Shown: positions 34,459 through 43,144 of the stretch, piece after piece
How positions within the stretch are numbered: the first letter of the stretch is position 1
Layout: every line of letters starts with the position of its first letter
Assembly (NCBI GenBank): GCA_964509295.1
Contig: CAZDWS010000001.1
Location: forward strand, 545,079-609,078
Origin: JBGSQR01 sp964509295
GTDB lineage: Bacteria; Desulfobacterota; Desulfuromonadia; Geobacterales; Pseudopelobacteraceae
Direction of reading: 5' to 3'
Length of the DNA stretch: 64,000 nt
The notes under the pieces: generated by a model
Told to the model about the DNA's origin: nothing
What the model saw: the letters and a program-made list of their open reading frames with translations, nothing else
Database searches by the model: none
Position numbers and translations under genes: made by a program

Positions 34459-35232
34459 ATGTCAAAAATTATCTGTATTGCCAACCAGAAGGGCGGTGTA
34501 GGCAAAACGACCACGGCAGTAAATCTGGCCGCCTCGCTTGCCGCTGCCGAAAGGCCGACCTTGCTTGTGGATATCGATCCGCAGGGCAACGCCAGCAGTG
34601 GAGTCGGGATTGAAAAAGCCGGACTCAAGCAGAGTGTCTACGATGCGCTGATTGGTGATGTTGATCCGCGCAGCCTGGTAATAGATACGGGTCAGCCGTT
34701 CTTGCATATTCTTCCCTCCAATTCAGATCTGGCAGGGGCTGAGCTAGAGCTTGCGGGGCTTGAAGGGCGGGAGCAAAAGCTTAAATTTGCCCTGGCTGCC
34801 CTGTCGGAGCAGTATCGCTATATAATTATTGATTGCCCGCCATCTTTGAATCTGCTGACCATCAATGCCATGACGGCGGCCAATTCGGTGCTGATTCCGC
34901 TCCAGTGCGAGTTTTACTCCATGGAGGGTTTATCGCAGATTCTTCATACCATACGTTTGATGCAGAAAGGGCTGAACCCTTTTCTCAAGATTGAAGGGAT
35001 CCTGCTGACCATGTTTGATTCGCGCAGCAATCTGGCCAAGGATGTGGCCGAAGAGATACACAACAACTTTCCTGGGCAGGTGTTTGAGTCTGTTATACCG
35101 CGCAATATACGTCTGGCCGAAGCTCCAAGCCATGGCAAGCCGGTAATTTATTATGATATTACCTCGCGCGGAGCAGCTGCCTACATGCAGTTGGCCCGTG
35201 AAATACTAAAGAGGGAGGCTGTAAATGGCTAG
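34459..35232 (+). CDS. parA: Chromosome-partitioning ATPase ParA (Soj)
   Basis: The protein has 257 residues from the ATG at 34459, which begins MSKIICIANQKGGVGKTT, the deviant Walker A motif at the very start. DIDPQGNASSG near 42 and IIIDCPPSLNLLT near 115 follow. ParA moves the origin region with ParB. The in-frame start at 34432 adds only nine residues lacking family resemblance. It overlaps parB by eight bases. Confidence 0.95.
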   Translation: MSKIICIANQKGGVGKTTTAVNLAASLAAAERPTLLVDIDPQGNASSGVGIEKAGLKQSVYDALIGDVDPRSLVIDTGQPFLHILPSNSDLAGAELELAGLEGREQKLKFALAALSEQYRYIIIDCPPSLNLLTINAMTAANSVLIPLQCEFYSMEGLSQILHTIRLMQKGLNPFLKIEGILLTMFDSRSNLAKDVAEEIHNNFPGQVFESVIPRNIRLAEAPSHGKPVIYYDITSRGAAAYMQLAREILKREAVNG

Positions 35233-36079
35233 AGTTGGTGGCCTTGGTAAAGGTATGGCTGCTCTCCTGCATGTGCCGGAGACAGTTGAAGATAATAAGG
35301 ATTATTTTATTTGCCCCATAGAGCTGGTGCGTCCCAATAAAAACCAGCCTCGCAAGCATTTTGCGGCTGACAAACTGGAAGAGCTGGCGGCATCCATTCG
35401 TGAACAGGGAATTATCCAGCCTTTAGTTGTGACCAAACAGGATGGCTATTACGAGATTATAGCCGGTGAAAGACGTTGGCGGGCAGCCCAGAAGGCCGGT
35501 TTGCACGAATTACCGGTTGTTATTCGCGAGGCCAGTGCTGACAAAGTGCTTGAGCTGGCATTGATAGAGAATATCCAGCGTCAGGATCTGAACGCGATTG
35601 AAGAGGCCCAGGCCTATCGTTCCCTGCTGGAACATTTGTCTCTTTCGCAAGAGGATGTTGCCAAACGTGTCGGCAAAAACAGGACAACCATTACAAACTC
35701 TTTGCGTTTATTAAAGCTGCCGGAAGATGTGCAGAGGGATATTGTGGAGGAGCGTTTGAGCATGGGGCATGCCAGAGCGCTACTTTCACTGGATCATGTA
35801 GAGCAGATTGACAAGGCACGACGTGAGATCCTGCATAAACAGCTAAGTGTCAGGGCTGCCGAGGATCTGGTCAGGCGACTCAAGGTAAATCCCGGCCCTA
35901 AAAGCAATAAGCGTCTTCAGCAGCCGGATCTGTTGATGAGTTCGCTGGAGGAACAGCTGCAAAAGCGTTTCCAGTCCCGCGTGAGTATTCGCAGGGTTGG
36001 TGCCAAGTCTGGCCGCCTTGAAATTCATTTCAGTGATTCTGACGAGTTGACACGTATTATTGATCTGCTTGATATATAA
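35225..36079 (+). CDS. parB: Chromosome-partitioning protein ParB
   Basis: The protein has 284 residues. The N-terminal ParB box is intact: RPNKNQPRKHF near 37, GIIQPLVVT, and IAGERRWRAAQKAGLHELPV near 80 (the GERRWRA CTP-binding motif). The helix-turn-helix (LSLSQEDVAKRVGKNRTTITN) follows at ~140. The C-terminal dimer region is present. Adjacent to parA, as in most chromosomes. I found no parS site (TGTTTCACGTGAAACA) in the window. Confidence 0.95.
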   Translation: MARVGGLGKGMAALLHVPETVEDNKDYFICPIELVRPNKNQPRKHFAADKLEELAASIREQGIIQPLVVTKQDGYYEIIAGERRWRAAQKAGLHELPVVIREASADKVLELALIENIQRQDLNAIEEAQAYRSLLEHLSLSQEDVAKRVGKNRTTITNSLRLLKLPEDVQRDIVEERLSMGHARALLSLDHVEQIDKARREILHKQLSVRAAEDLVRRLKVNPGPKSNKRLQQPDLLMSSLEEQLQKRFQSRVSIRRVGAKSGRLEIHFSDSDELTRIIDLLDI

Positions 36080-36150
36080 AAAAATATCAAAAAAAACATC
36101 GTTATATAAGTGCGTTGCCGATAATGTGCTATAATGCTTCAGAAATACAT

Positions 36151-36179
36151 TTGACATGTTTGCAATATGCGTGATAACT
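36151..36179 (+). promoter_or_regulatory. Promoter for the F1-ATPase operon
   Basis: A perfect TTGACA (36151-36156), a 17-base spacer and GATAAC (36174-36179, four of six -10 matches) lie 58 bases before the first ATPase gene. RNA would start near 36186. Confidence 0.6.
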
Positions 36180-36237
36180 AAAACGTTATTCTTATCATGT
36201 TTTTTTTATATTGCATTGATGTTTCAAGGGGTGGGTT

Positions 36238-36663
36238 GTGATTGAATTAAACTTGGCGTTTTTCGCCCAGCTGTTGAATTTTATTCTCCTCATTTTTGTC
36301 CTGAATACCTTCCTTTATAAGCCAATCCGTAAAATTTTAAGTGATCGCCGACAAGTAATTGAATCTGCTCGTGAAAAAACTGTCTCCGTGGATCTGGAGG
36401 TTCAGGAAAAAATTGCCTTATACGAGGCCCGTTTACGTGAAGTCAAAGCAGAAGCGGCAAACATGAGAGCCAATTCGCTTAAGCAGGCACAGGCTGAAGA
36501 GTCCGTGTTGCTGGAAGCGGCCAGGCAGGAAGCCATGACCCGTCTGGGAACAATTCGTTCCAGGATAGCTGAAGAGTCTTTGGAAGCTAAAAAAATGCTG
36601 ACAATTCAGGCAGATGTTTTGTCTGGTGAAATCTGTGAGAAAGTCCTGGGGAGGAGCCTGTAG
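36238..36663 (+). CDS. atpX: ATP synthase F0 subunit b'
   Basis: The protein has 141 residues, GTG start. One N-terminal membrane segment (FFAQLLNFILLIFVLNTFL) is followed by a long basic/acidic helix, as in b-type stator subunits. It differs from the second b gene just downstream, so the stator is probably a b/b' heterodimer, as in cyanobacteria and some Geobacter relatives. It opens the F1 operon. GGGGTGGG precedes the start. Confidence 0.88.
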   Translation: MIELNLAFFAQLLNFILLIFVLNTFLYKPIRKILSDRRQVIESAREKTVSVDLEVQEKIALYEARLREVKAEAANMRANSLKQAQAEESVLLEAARQEAMTRLGTIRSRIAEESLEAKKMLTIQADVLSGEICEKVLGRSL

Positions 36664-36665
36664 TT

Positions 36666-37265
36666 ATGTTCAAGGTATCGGATCGAGCCAGGAAAATTGT
36701 CCCAATCCTTTTGTTGGTAGTTGCTGTTTTAATGATTGCAGTAGCCGGGTTTTCTTCTGAAACTGCGCATCATCCGGACAGTGCAGCACAGATGAAGGAT
36801 TTTGGCTGGAGAGTTTTGAATTTTGCAATTCTGGCGGGTATTCTTTTCTGGGCTATGAAAAAAGCCGATGTAAAAGGCGCCATGTCTGACCGGCAGGTCC
36901 AGATCGAAAAAAGTTTGAGAGAGGCTAAAGAAGCCAAGGAAGCTGCTGAAGCCAAGTTGCTTGAATATAATGGCAAGCTGGAAAAAGCGGCTAAAGAGAT
37001 CGAGGTTATCCGGGCAGCGATAATTACTGAGGGTGAGCAGGAAAAAACAAGGATTATTGCGGAAGCAAAGATTGCAGCCGAGAAAATAGTTGCTCAGGCG
37101 GCACAATCTGCCGAGCAGGAGACAATAAAAGCTCGCGAAGTATTGCGGGCGGAAGCTGGTCGGCTGGCTGTTGAACTGGCTACCGGTAAATTAGCAGTGG
37201 CAGTCAAGCAGAGTGATCATGATCGATTTGTCGGTGAATATCTTGACAAGGTGGTAAAGCTCTAG
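36666..37265 (+). CDS. atpF: ATP synthase F0 subunit b
   Basis: The protein has 199 residues. It has an N-terminal signal-like hydrophobic segment (IVPILLLVVAVLMIAVAGF), a second hydrophobic segment near 60 (VLNFAILAGILFWAM), and a long charged helix rich in KEAKEAAEAKL-type repeats. The extra N-terminal membrane segment is longer than in E. coli AtpF. It overlaps atpH by one base (TAG/GTG). Confidence 0.92.
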   Translation: MFKVSDRARKIVPILLLVVAVLMIAVAGFSSETAHHPDSAAQMKDFGWRVLNFAILAGILFWAMKKADVKGAMSDRQVQIEKSLREAKEAKEAAEAKLLEYNGKLEKAAKEIEVIRAAIITEGEQEKTRIIAEAKIAAEKIVAQAAQSAEQETIKAREVLRAEAGRLAVELATGKLAVAVKQSDHDRFVGEYLDKVVKL

Positions 37266-37807
37266 TGACCAACAATACGATAGCAAAGCGATATGCCAAG
37301 GCGCTTGTTCAGCTTGCCTCGGAAGAAGGGCTGATCGACCGCTTTAGCCAGGAACTTGCGGCTGTAAACAGCGTCGTCAAAGCAGATAACGATTTGCAGT
37401 CTTTTTTTGCCAATCCGGCTTTTACCGGCGATCAGAAGAAGGCTGTCATGAAGGAGCTGATATCCAGAACAGGTTGCTCCGAGCTGGTATCCAACTTTTT
37501 AATGCTCCTGGTGGACAAGAAACGGCAGGCCTTTCTCGGTCAGATCGTTGCAGCATATGAAAAGCTGGCGGATGAATTTTCAGGTTTGATCAGGCCAATG
37601 GTCAGTACGGCCTTTGTGCTGGATGAAAAACAGGTGTCGGATATTAAGTCGGCACTGGAGAAAAAAACCGGTAAAAAGGTTGTTCCGCAGGTGGTTGTTG
37701 ATTCTTCGCTTATCGGTGGTGTGGTAGTTCAGATTGGTGATATGGTTTATGACAGCAGTGTTAAGACTCAGTTAAATAGAATTCAGGATATATTACAGAA
37801 GGGGTAA
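37265..37807 (+). CDS. atpH: ATP synthase F1 subunit delta
   Basis: The protein has 180 residues, the usual length. The N-terminal six-helix region (TIAKRYAKALVQLASEEG) and the C-terminal LIGGVVVQIGDMVYDSSVKTQL motif (~155-175) are typical of the OSCP/delta family. It links F1 to the stator. GTG start overlapping the atpF stop. Confidence 0.95.
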   Translation: MTNNTIAKRYAKALVQLASEEGLIDRFSQELAAVNSVVKADNDLQSFFANPAFTGDQKKAVMKELISRTGCSELVSNFLMLLVDKKRQAFLGQIVAAYEKLADEFSGLIRPMVSTAFVLDEKQVSDIKSALEKKTGKKVVPQVVVDSSLIGGVVVQIGDMVYDSSVKTQLNRIQDILQKG

Positions 37808-37814
37808 TACTTCT

Positions 37815-39323
37815 ATGGAAATCAGAGCAGAAGAGATCAGCGAGATAATCAGAAAGCAGATCAGGGAGTATGGTAAAGAGGTTGAGGTTTCGGAGACCGG
37901 TACCATTATCTCCATAGGAGACGGTATTGCCCGTATTCATGGCCTTGCCGGTGCAATGGCCGGTGAGTTGCTCGAGTTTTCAGGCGGAGTATCCGGAATG
38001 GTACTGAACCTGGAAGAGGATAATGTGGGTGCTGCTATTCTTGGTGAATACGCCGAAATTAAAGAAGGCGACACTGTCAAGCGCACCGGGCGAATTGTGG
38101 AGGTTCCGGTTGGCGAGGCAATGATTGGTCGTGTTGTAAACGCGATTGGCCAGCCTATTGACGGTAAGGGGCCGGTAAATACTACCTTGTTCAGCAAGGT
38201 CGAGATCAAGGCCCCCGGTATTGTCAAACGTAAATCGGTTCATCAGCCGATGGCAACCGGCCTCAAAGCTATCGACTCCATGGTGCCAATCGGTCGCGGT
38301 CAGCGCGAACTGATCATTGGTGACCGTCAGACAGGTAAAACTGCTGTAGCCATTGATACAATCCTTAATCAGAAAGGCGGCGATGTTGTCTGCATTTATG
38401 TCGCTATCGGCCAGAAGCGCTCAACCGTTGCCCAGGTTGTCAGCAAATTGCAGGAACATGGCGCCATGGATTACACGATTGTCGTAGCAGCGACTGCATC
38501 CGAGTCCGCTCCGCTGCAGTTTATCGCACCTTATGCCGGTGTAACCATGGGTGAATATTTCCGTGATAACGGCAAGCATGCCCTGATTATTTACGATGAC
38601 CTTTCCAAACAGGCTGTTGCCTATCGTCAGCTATCATTGCTGCTGCGCCGTCCACCAGGGCGTGAAGCCTATCCGGGAGACGTTTTCTATCTGCACAGTC
38701 GTCTGTTGGAGCGTGCCTGCAAGCTGTCCGATGATTGTGGAGCAGGTTCTCTGACCGCTCTTCCTATTATTGAAACACAGGCCGGCGACGTGTCCGCCTA
38801 TATCCCGACAAACGTAATTTCCATTACGGATGGTCAGATCTATCTTGAATCCGATCTGTTCTTCTCAGGCGTCCGTCCGGCTATTAACGTTGGTCTTTCC
38901 GTTTCGCGTGTTGGCGGCTCTGCCCAGACCAAGTCCATGAAACAGGTTGCCGGAACACTTCGTCTTAATCTGGCCCAGTATCGTGAGATGGCGGCCTTTG
39001 CCCAGTTCGGTTCCGACCTGGACAAAGCAACACAGATGCAGCTGGCCCGTGGCGAGAGATTGGTTGAGATCCTTAAACAGCCTCAATACCGTCCGCTTTC
39101 CAATGAAAAGCAGGTTTTGATTATCTTTGCCGCAAACAACGGCTATCTGGATGATTATCCAGTGGCAACGCTCAAGCGTTATGAAACAGAGATGAATTCC
39201 TTCTTTGATAGTCGCCAGAGCGCAGTTCTTGACGAGCTTCGCGACAAGAAGGCGATAGATGATGGTTTGAAGGCCAAGATGGTGGCCGCACTGGAGCAGT
39301 TTAAGAAGGAATTTACTGCTTAA
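37815..39323 (+). CDS. atpA: ATP synthase F1 subunit alpha
   Basis: The protein has 502 residues. Walker A GDRQTGKT is near residue 170, and the ALIIYDDLSKQAVAYRQ segment near 263 and RPAINVGLSVSRVGGSAQ near 360 are conserved. It is the non-catalytic nucleotide-binding subunit of F1. Gap to atpH is 7 bases. Confidence 0.98.
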   Translation: MEIRAEEISEIIRKQIREYGKEVEVSETGTIISIGDGIARIHGLAGAMAGELLEFSGGVSGMVLNLEEDNVGAAILGEYAEIKEGDTVKRTGRIVEVPVGEAMIGRVVNAIGQPIDGKGPVNTTLFSKVEIKAPGIVKRKSVHQPMATGLKAIDSMVPIGRGQRELIIGDRQTGKTAVAIDTILNQKGGDVVCIYVAIGQKRSTVAQVVSKLQEHGAMDYTIVVAATASESAPLQFIAPYAGVTMGEYFRDNGKHALIIYDDLSKQAVAYRQLSLLLRRPPGREAYPGDVFYLHSRLLERACKLSDDCGAGSLTALPIIETQAGDVSAYIPTNVISITDGQIYLESDLFFSGVRPAINVGLSVSRVGGSAQTKSMKQVAGTLRLNLAQYREMAAFAQFGSDLDKATQMQLARGERLVEILKQPQYRPLSNEKQVLIIFAANNGYLDDYPVATLKRYETEMNSFFDSRQSAVLDELRDKKAIDDGLKAKMVAALEQFKKEFTA

Positions 39324-39340
39324 CAAGGATGGTTTGAGAT

Positions 39341-40201
39341 ATGGCAAGCCTTAAAAGCATCAAGAAACGTATTGTTTCTGTAAAAAATACGAGACAGATT
39401 ACCAAGGCCATGAAAATGGTTTCGGCAGCAAAATTGCGCCGGGCCCAGGAAAGTGTCGTGGCTGCCCGTCCCTATGCCAAAAAGATCAGTGAAGTTCTGC
39501 AGTCGCTGACATCTGGTTTTAAGGATGACCAGAATCCACTTATGGAAGTCAGGGATGTCAAGAGGCTGCTTCTGGTAGTGATCTCTTCGGATCGAGGTCT
39601 CTGCGGCGGTTTTAATACAAATCTTTGTAAGGCCGGCGAACGTTTTATTAAAGAGCATAGTTCTCAATATGAACAGATTAAAGTGCTTAGTGTCGGTCGT
39701 AAAGGGTATGACTATTTCAAGAGTCGCTGCGAAATTTATAGTAACAGCAGTTTGTCAAAACCCAACTACCAGGCAGCGATTACATTGGCGCAGAGTGTTA
39801 TTGACGGATATATTACGGGAGAATATGACAAGGTAATTCTTTTGTATAATTCATTCAGAACGGTTATGTCTCAGGATATAACCTTTCAGCAGCTTTTGCC
39901 CATAGTGACTGAAGAACCTGAAGTTACGGACATCACTCACGGGGGTTTTATTTATGAACCTTCGCCTGAGGAACTGCTGGCAGAAATTTTGCCGAAAAAC
40001 ATTGAGGTGCAGATTTTTAAGGCGATGCTTGAGTCCGTTGCCGGTGAGCACGGAGCACGCATGACCGCCATGGACAGTGCGTCTAAAAATGCCTCTGAAA
40101 TGATCGGCAAGTTGACGCTTCAGTACAATAGAGCGCGACAGGCCGCTATTACAACGGAGCTGATGGAGATCATCTCCGGCTCTGAGTCTATTAAGGGATA
40201 A
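39341..40201 (+). CDS. atpG: ATP synthase F1 subunit gamma
   Basis: The protein has 286 residues, normal for gamma. N-terminal SLKSIKKRIVSVKNTRQITKAM and C-terminal ITTELMEIISGSESI are the two coiled-coil ends that form the rotor axis. A GGFNTNL segment is conserved. It lies between alpha and beta as in all F1 operons. Confidence 0.97.
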   Translation: MASLKSIKKRIVSVKNTRQITKAMKMVSAAKLRRAQESVVAARPYAKKISEVLQSLTSGFKDDQNPLMEVRDVKRLLLVVISSDRGLCGGFNTNLCKAGERFIKEHSSQYEQIKVLSVGRKGYDYFKSRCEIYSNSSLSKPNYQAAITLAQSVIDGYITGEYDKVILLYNSFRTVMSQDITFQQLLPIVTEEPEVTDITHGGFIYEPSPEELLAEILPKNIEVQIFKAMLESVAGEHGARMTAMDSASKNASEMIGKLTLQYNRARQAAITTELMEIISGSESIKG

Positions 40202-40251
40202 CCAAATCGAATTACTATTTGAGGCATAAGGCCGCAGGAGGACAAGCTTCC

Positions 40252-41667
40252 ATGAGTCAGAATATCGGAAAAATATCACAGGTTATCGGCGCTGTTATCG
40301 ACGTCGAGTTTGAACCGGGCAAGTTGCCGGAAATTTATCATGCCCTGCGGGTTTCAAACCCTGCCATTGATGACCGCGAGTATAATCTGGTGCTTGAAGT
40401 TGCTCAACACCTGGGAGAAAACTCGGTTCGTACGATTGCCATGGACTCAACCGATGGACTGAAACGTGGGCAGACCGTTATTGATACTGGAAAGCAGATC
40501 TGTGCGCCCGTTGGAAGCAAGACCCTGGGACGCATCATGAATGTAATTGGCGAGCCAATTGACGAGCTTGGTCCGATTGGAAACGAGAAGGAGTATGCTA
40601 TCCATCGTGAAGCTCCCTCTTTTGAAGAGCAGTCTACAAAAGTTGAAGCATTCGCAACAGGCATCAAGGTTGTCGATCTGCTGGCTCCTTATGCCCGAGG
40701 CGGTAAGATTGGTCTGTTCGGCGGTGCCGGAGTTGGCAAGACAGTTCTGATTATGGAGCTGATTAACAATATTGCCAAGCAGCACGGTGGTTATTCCGTA
40801 TTTGCCGGTGTTGGAGAGCGTACCCGCGAGGGGAACGACCTCTGGATGGAGATGAAGGAATCTGGCGTCCTTGATAAGGCCGCTCTGGTCTACGGTCAGA
40901 TGAACGAGCCTCCTGGGGCCCGTGCCCGTGTTGCTCTGACAGCGCTTTCCGTCGCAGAATATTTCCGTGATGAAGAAGGTCAGGATGTTCTGCTGTTTAT
41001 CGATAATATTTTCCGTTTTACCCAGGCCGGTTCCGAGGTTTCGGCTCTGCTTGGCCGTATTCCTTCAGCGGTTGGTTATCAGCCTACACTGGCCACTGAA
41101 ATGGGGGAACTGCAGGAACGGATTACTTCCACTAAAAAAGGTTCGATCACATCGGTTCAGGCCATCTATGTTCCTGCTGACGACTTGACTGACCCTGCTC
41201 CGGCAACCGCTTTTGCCCATCTGGATGCAACAACCGTTCTCTCCCGTGCCATCTCCGAGCTGGGTATCTATCCTGCTGTTGACCCACTGGACTCCACCTC
41301 ACGTATTCTCGATCCGCTGATTATCGGAGAGGAACATTACGGTGTGGCCCGCTCGGTGCAGTATGTTTTGCAGAAATATAAGGATTTGCAGGATATTATT
41401 GCAATTCTGGGTATGGACGAGTTGTCCGAGGAGGATAAGCTGGTTGTTGCACGAGCCAGAAAGATTCAGCGCTTTCTCTCGCAGCCTTTCTTTGTGGCTG
41501 AGGCTTTTACCGGCTCGCCGGGTAAATATGTAGAGTTGAAAGATACCATTAAAGGCTTTAAGGAAATCGTGGCAGGCAAGCATGATAACCTGCCGGAACA
41601 GGCTTTCTATATGGTTGGATCAATAGAAGAAGCAATTGAAAAGGCTGCCAAGCTGGCTGCAGTTTAA
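40252..41667 (+). CDS. atpD: ATP synthase F1 subunit beta
   Basis: The protein has 471 residues from the ATG at 40252, which has GCAGGAGG ahead and begins MSQNIGKISQVIGAVIDVEF, the family start. Walker A GGAGVGKT is near 154, VLLFIDNIFRFTQAGSEVSA near 245 is the Walker B region, and the catalytic Glu follows in the GERTREGNDL segment near 185. It is the catalytic F1 subunit. A palindromic repeat separates it from atpC. Confidence 0.98.
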   Translation: MSQNIGKISQVIGAVIDVEFEPGKLPEIYHALRVSNPAIDDREYNLVLEVAQHLGENSVRTIAMDSTDGLKRGQTVIDTGKQICAPVGSKTLGRIMNVIGEPIDELGPIGNEKEYAIHREAPSFEEQSTKVEAFATGIKVVDLLAPYARGGKIGLFGGAGVGKTVLIMELINNIAKQHGGYSVFAGVGERTREGNDLWMEMKESGVLDKAALVYGQMNEPPGARARVALTALSVAEYFRDEEGQDVLLFIDNIFRFTQAGSEVSALLGRIPSAVGYQPTLATEMGELQERITSTKKGSITSVQAIYVPADDLTDPAPATAFAHLDATTVLSRAISELGIYPAVDPLDSTSRILDPLIIGEEHYGVARSVQYVLQKYKDLQDIIAILGMDELSEEDKLVVARARKIQRFLSQPFFVAEAFTGSPGKYVELKDTIKGFKEIVAGKHDNLPEQAFYMVGSIEEAIEKAAKLAAV

Positions 41668-41674
41668 CTTATTC

Positions 41675-41740
41675 GTAGGGGCGATCCTTGTGATTGCCTT
41701 GATCTACTGGGTGAATACAAGATTCGCCCCTACAAGGATC
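41675..41740. repeat. Long imperfect palindrome between atpD and atpC
   Basis: GTAGGGGCGA (41675-41684) pairs with TCGCCCCTAC (41724-41733), and GATCCTTG (41683-41690) has its inverse at 41733-41740. The interior is also partly self-complementary. It resembles a REP or MITE-type interspersed palindrome; no other copy was seen in this window. Confidence 0.7.
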
Positions 41741-41745
41741 AAATA

Positions 41746-42162
41746 ATGGCTGAAAAGATGAAGCTTGAAATAGTTACCCCCTACTGCAAAGTTGTTGATA
41801 CAGAGGTCGACGAGGTGACTGCCACCGGTACGTTAGGTGAATTTGGCGTTTTGCCTGGCCATGCACCATTTTTGACTTCGCTCAGAATTGGCGAGTTATG
41901 TTACAAAAATGACGGCGTTGATTTCTGTATGGCGCTCAATTGGGGTTATTTTGAAGTTCAGGATGATAAAATTATTGTTCTAGTGGAAACAGCAGAGCGC
42001 TCTGAGGAAATTGATATTGAAAGAGCTAAAATTGCCATGGGCAACGCCGAAGAGTCGTTGAAAAAACTGTCACCGGAAGACCTGAGATTTAAGGCGCAGG
42101 AAGCAGCCTTGCAGAGGGCTTTGATACGCATGCAGGTGGCGGCGAAAGCTGCCAGAAAATAG
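41746..42162 (+). CDS. atpC: ATP synthase F1 subunit epsilon
   Basis: The protein has 138 residues. The N-terminal beta-sandwich (KLEIVTPYCKVVDTEVDEV, then GEFGVLPGHAPFL near 30) and two C-terminal helices (ERAKIAMGNAEESL, then ALIRMQVAAKAARK) are typical. It couples the rotor and can inhibit ATP hydrolysis. It is last in the operon, separated from atpD by 78 bases with a palindromic repeat, and followed by a terminator. Confidence 0.96.
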   Translation: MAEKMKLEIVTPYCKVVDTEVDEVTATGTLGEFGVLPGHAPFLTSLRIGELCYKNDGVDFCMALNWGYFEVQDDKIIVLVETAERSEEIDIERAKIAMGNAEESLKKLSPEDLRFKAQEAALQRALIRMQVAAKAARK

Positions 42163-42184
42163 ACTGATTTACATTCCAGGAGTG

Positions 42185-42211
42185 AAGAGCGGCAGCAATG
42201 CCGCTCTTTTT
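42185..42211 (+). terminator. Terminator of the ATPase operon
   Basis: AAGAGCGGCA and TGCCGCTCTT form a ten-pair stem with a GCAA loop (42185-42208), and a T run follows. It ends only six bases before the start codon of the next gene. Confidence 0.93.
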
Positions 42212-42217
42212 ATTTAA

Positions 42218-43144
42218 ATGTCAAAACCAAAGCTATATAACTCATTTTCCGAAGAACTTAAACGCCTCTTTGGCTGCAAGGTTCAAAGGATCTCGGTGGA
42301 TGCCGGATTTACATGCCCAAACCGTGACGGCAGCCTTGATACCAGGGGATGCCTTTTCTGCGGAGGAAGTGGCTCCGGGTCATTTGGGATACGACCGGAA
42401 TTATCAGTAGCGGGGCAGTTGGAAGATGGCAAGGAGGTCATGAGCAGGAAGTACAAAGCTCGGAAATTCATTGCCTATTTTCAATCATATTCAAACACCT
42501 ATGCTTCCGTTGAACGTTTGCGACAAATATACGCAGAAGCACTTGCTGTTGAAGATGTTGTCGGATTGATAGTGGCAACCCGCCCGGATTGTCTTGAAAA
42601 TGAGGTGCTGAATTATCTGCAGGAACTCCACCAGCAGACATATCTCTGGCTGGAGATCGGTATGCAGTCAATTCATGATAAAAGCCTGATATTCATGAAT
42701 CGCAGGCATGACAATGACTGTTCGGTTTCAGCAATTAAACGTGCAAAGGAACGAGGCATAAGAGTTTGTGCTCATGTTATACTGGGCATGCCTGATGAGA
42801 CAAGGGATGAGATGCTGGCAACAGCTGAGGAATTAAATCGACTGGGTGTAGATGGTGTGAAACTGCATCTGCTGCATATAATGAAGGGGACAGGGCTGGC
42901 TGATATACATGAAACCGGTAAAATAAGTCTTCTGGATAGAGATTCATATGCCGGACTGGTCTGTGATTTTCTGGAACAGTTGAATCCGGCAATAATTATT
43001 CATCGCCTGACCGGTGACGGCGGCCGGGATAATCTGGTCGCCCCGCTCTGGTCGCTGAACAAATTTGAGGTGCTGAATCTGATTGATGCTACTTTGCTTA
43101 GCCGTGGCACAAGTCAGGGTAGCCATTTTCAGATCGAGTTATAG
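42218..43144 (+). CDS. TIGR01212-family (YhcC-like) radical SAM protein
   Basis: The protein has 308 residues. FTCPNRDGSLDTRGCLFCGG near residue 30 has the cysteine pattern that holds the 4Fe-4S cluster in this family, followed by SGSFGIRP. ICAHVILGMPDETRDEM-like residues near 185 match family strands. Function unknown. The start codon lies just after the ATPase terminator with no visible ribosome-binding site. Its stop overlaps the convergent next gene by six bases. Confidence 0.88.
   Translation: MSKPKLYNSFSEELKRLFGCKVQRISVDAGFTCPNRDGSLDTRGCLFCGGSGSGSFGIRPELSVAGQLEDGKEVMSRKYKARKFIAYFQSYSNTYASVERLRQIYAEALAVEDVVGLIVATRPDCLENEVLNYLQELHQQTYLWLEIGMQSIHDKSLIFMNRRHDNDCSVSAIKRAKERGIRVCAHVILGMPDETRDEMLATAEELNRLGVDGVKLHLLHIMKGTGLADIHETGKISLLDRDSYAGLVCDFLEQLNPAIIIHRLTGDGGRDNLVAPLWSLNKFEVLNLIDATLLSRGTSQGSHFQIEL

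Noticed and set aside
34301..36237. parS site near parAB
   Set aside because: No TGTTTCACGTGAAACA-like palindrome is visible here or elsewhere in the window.
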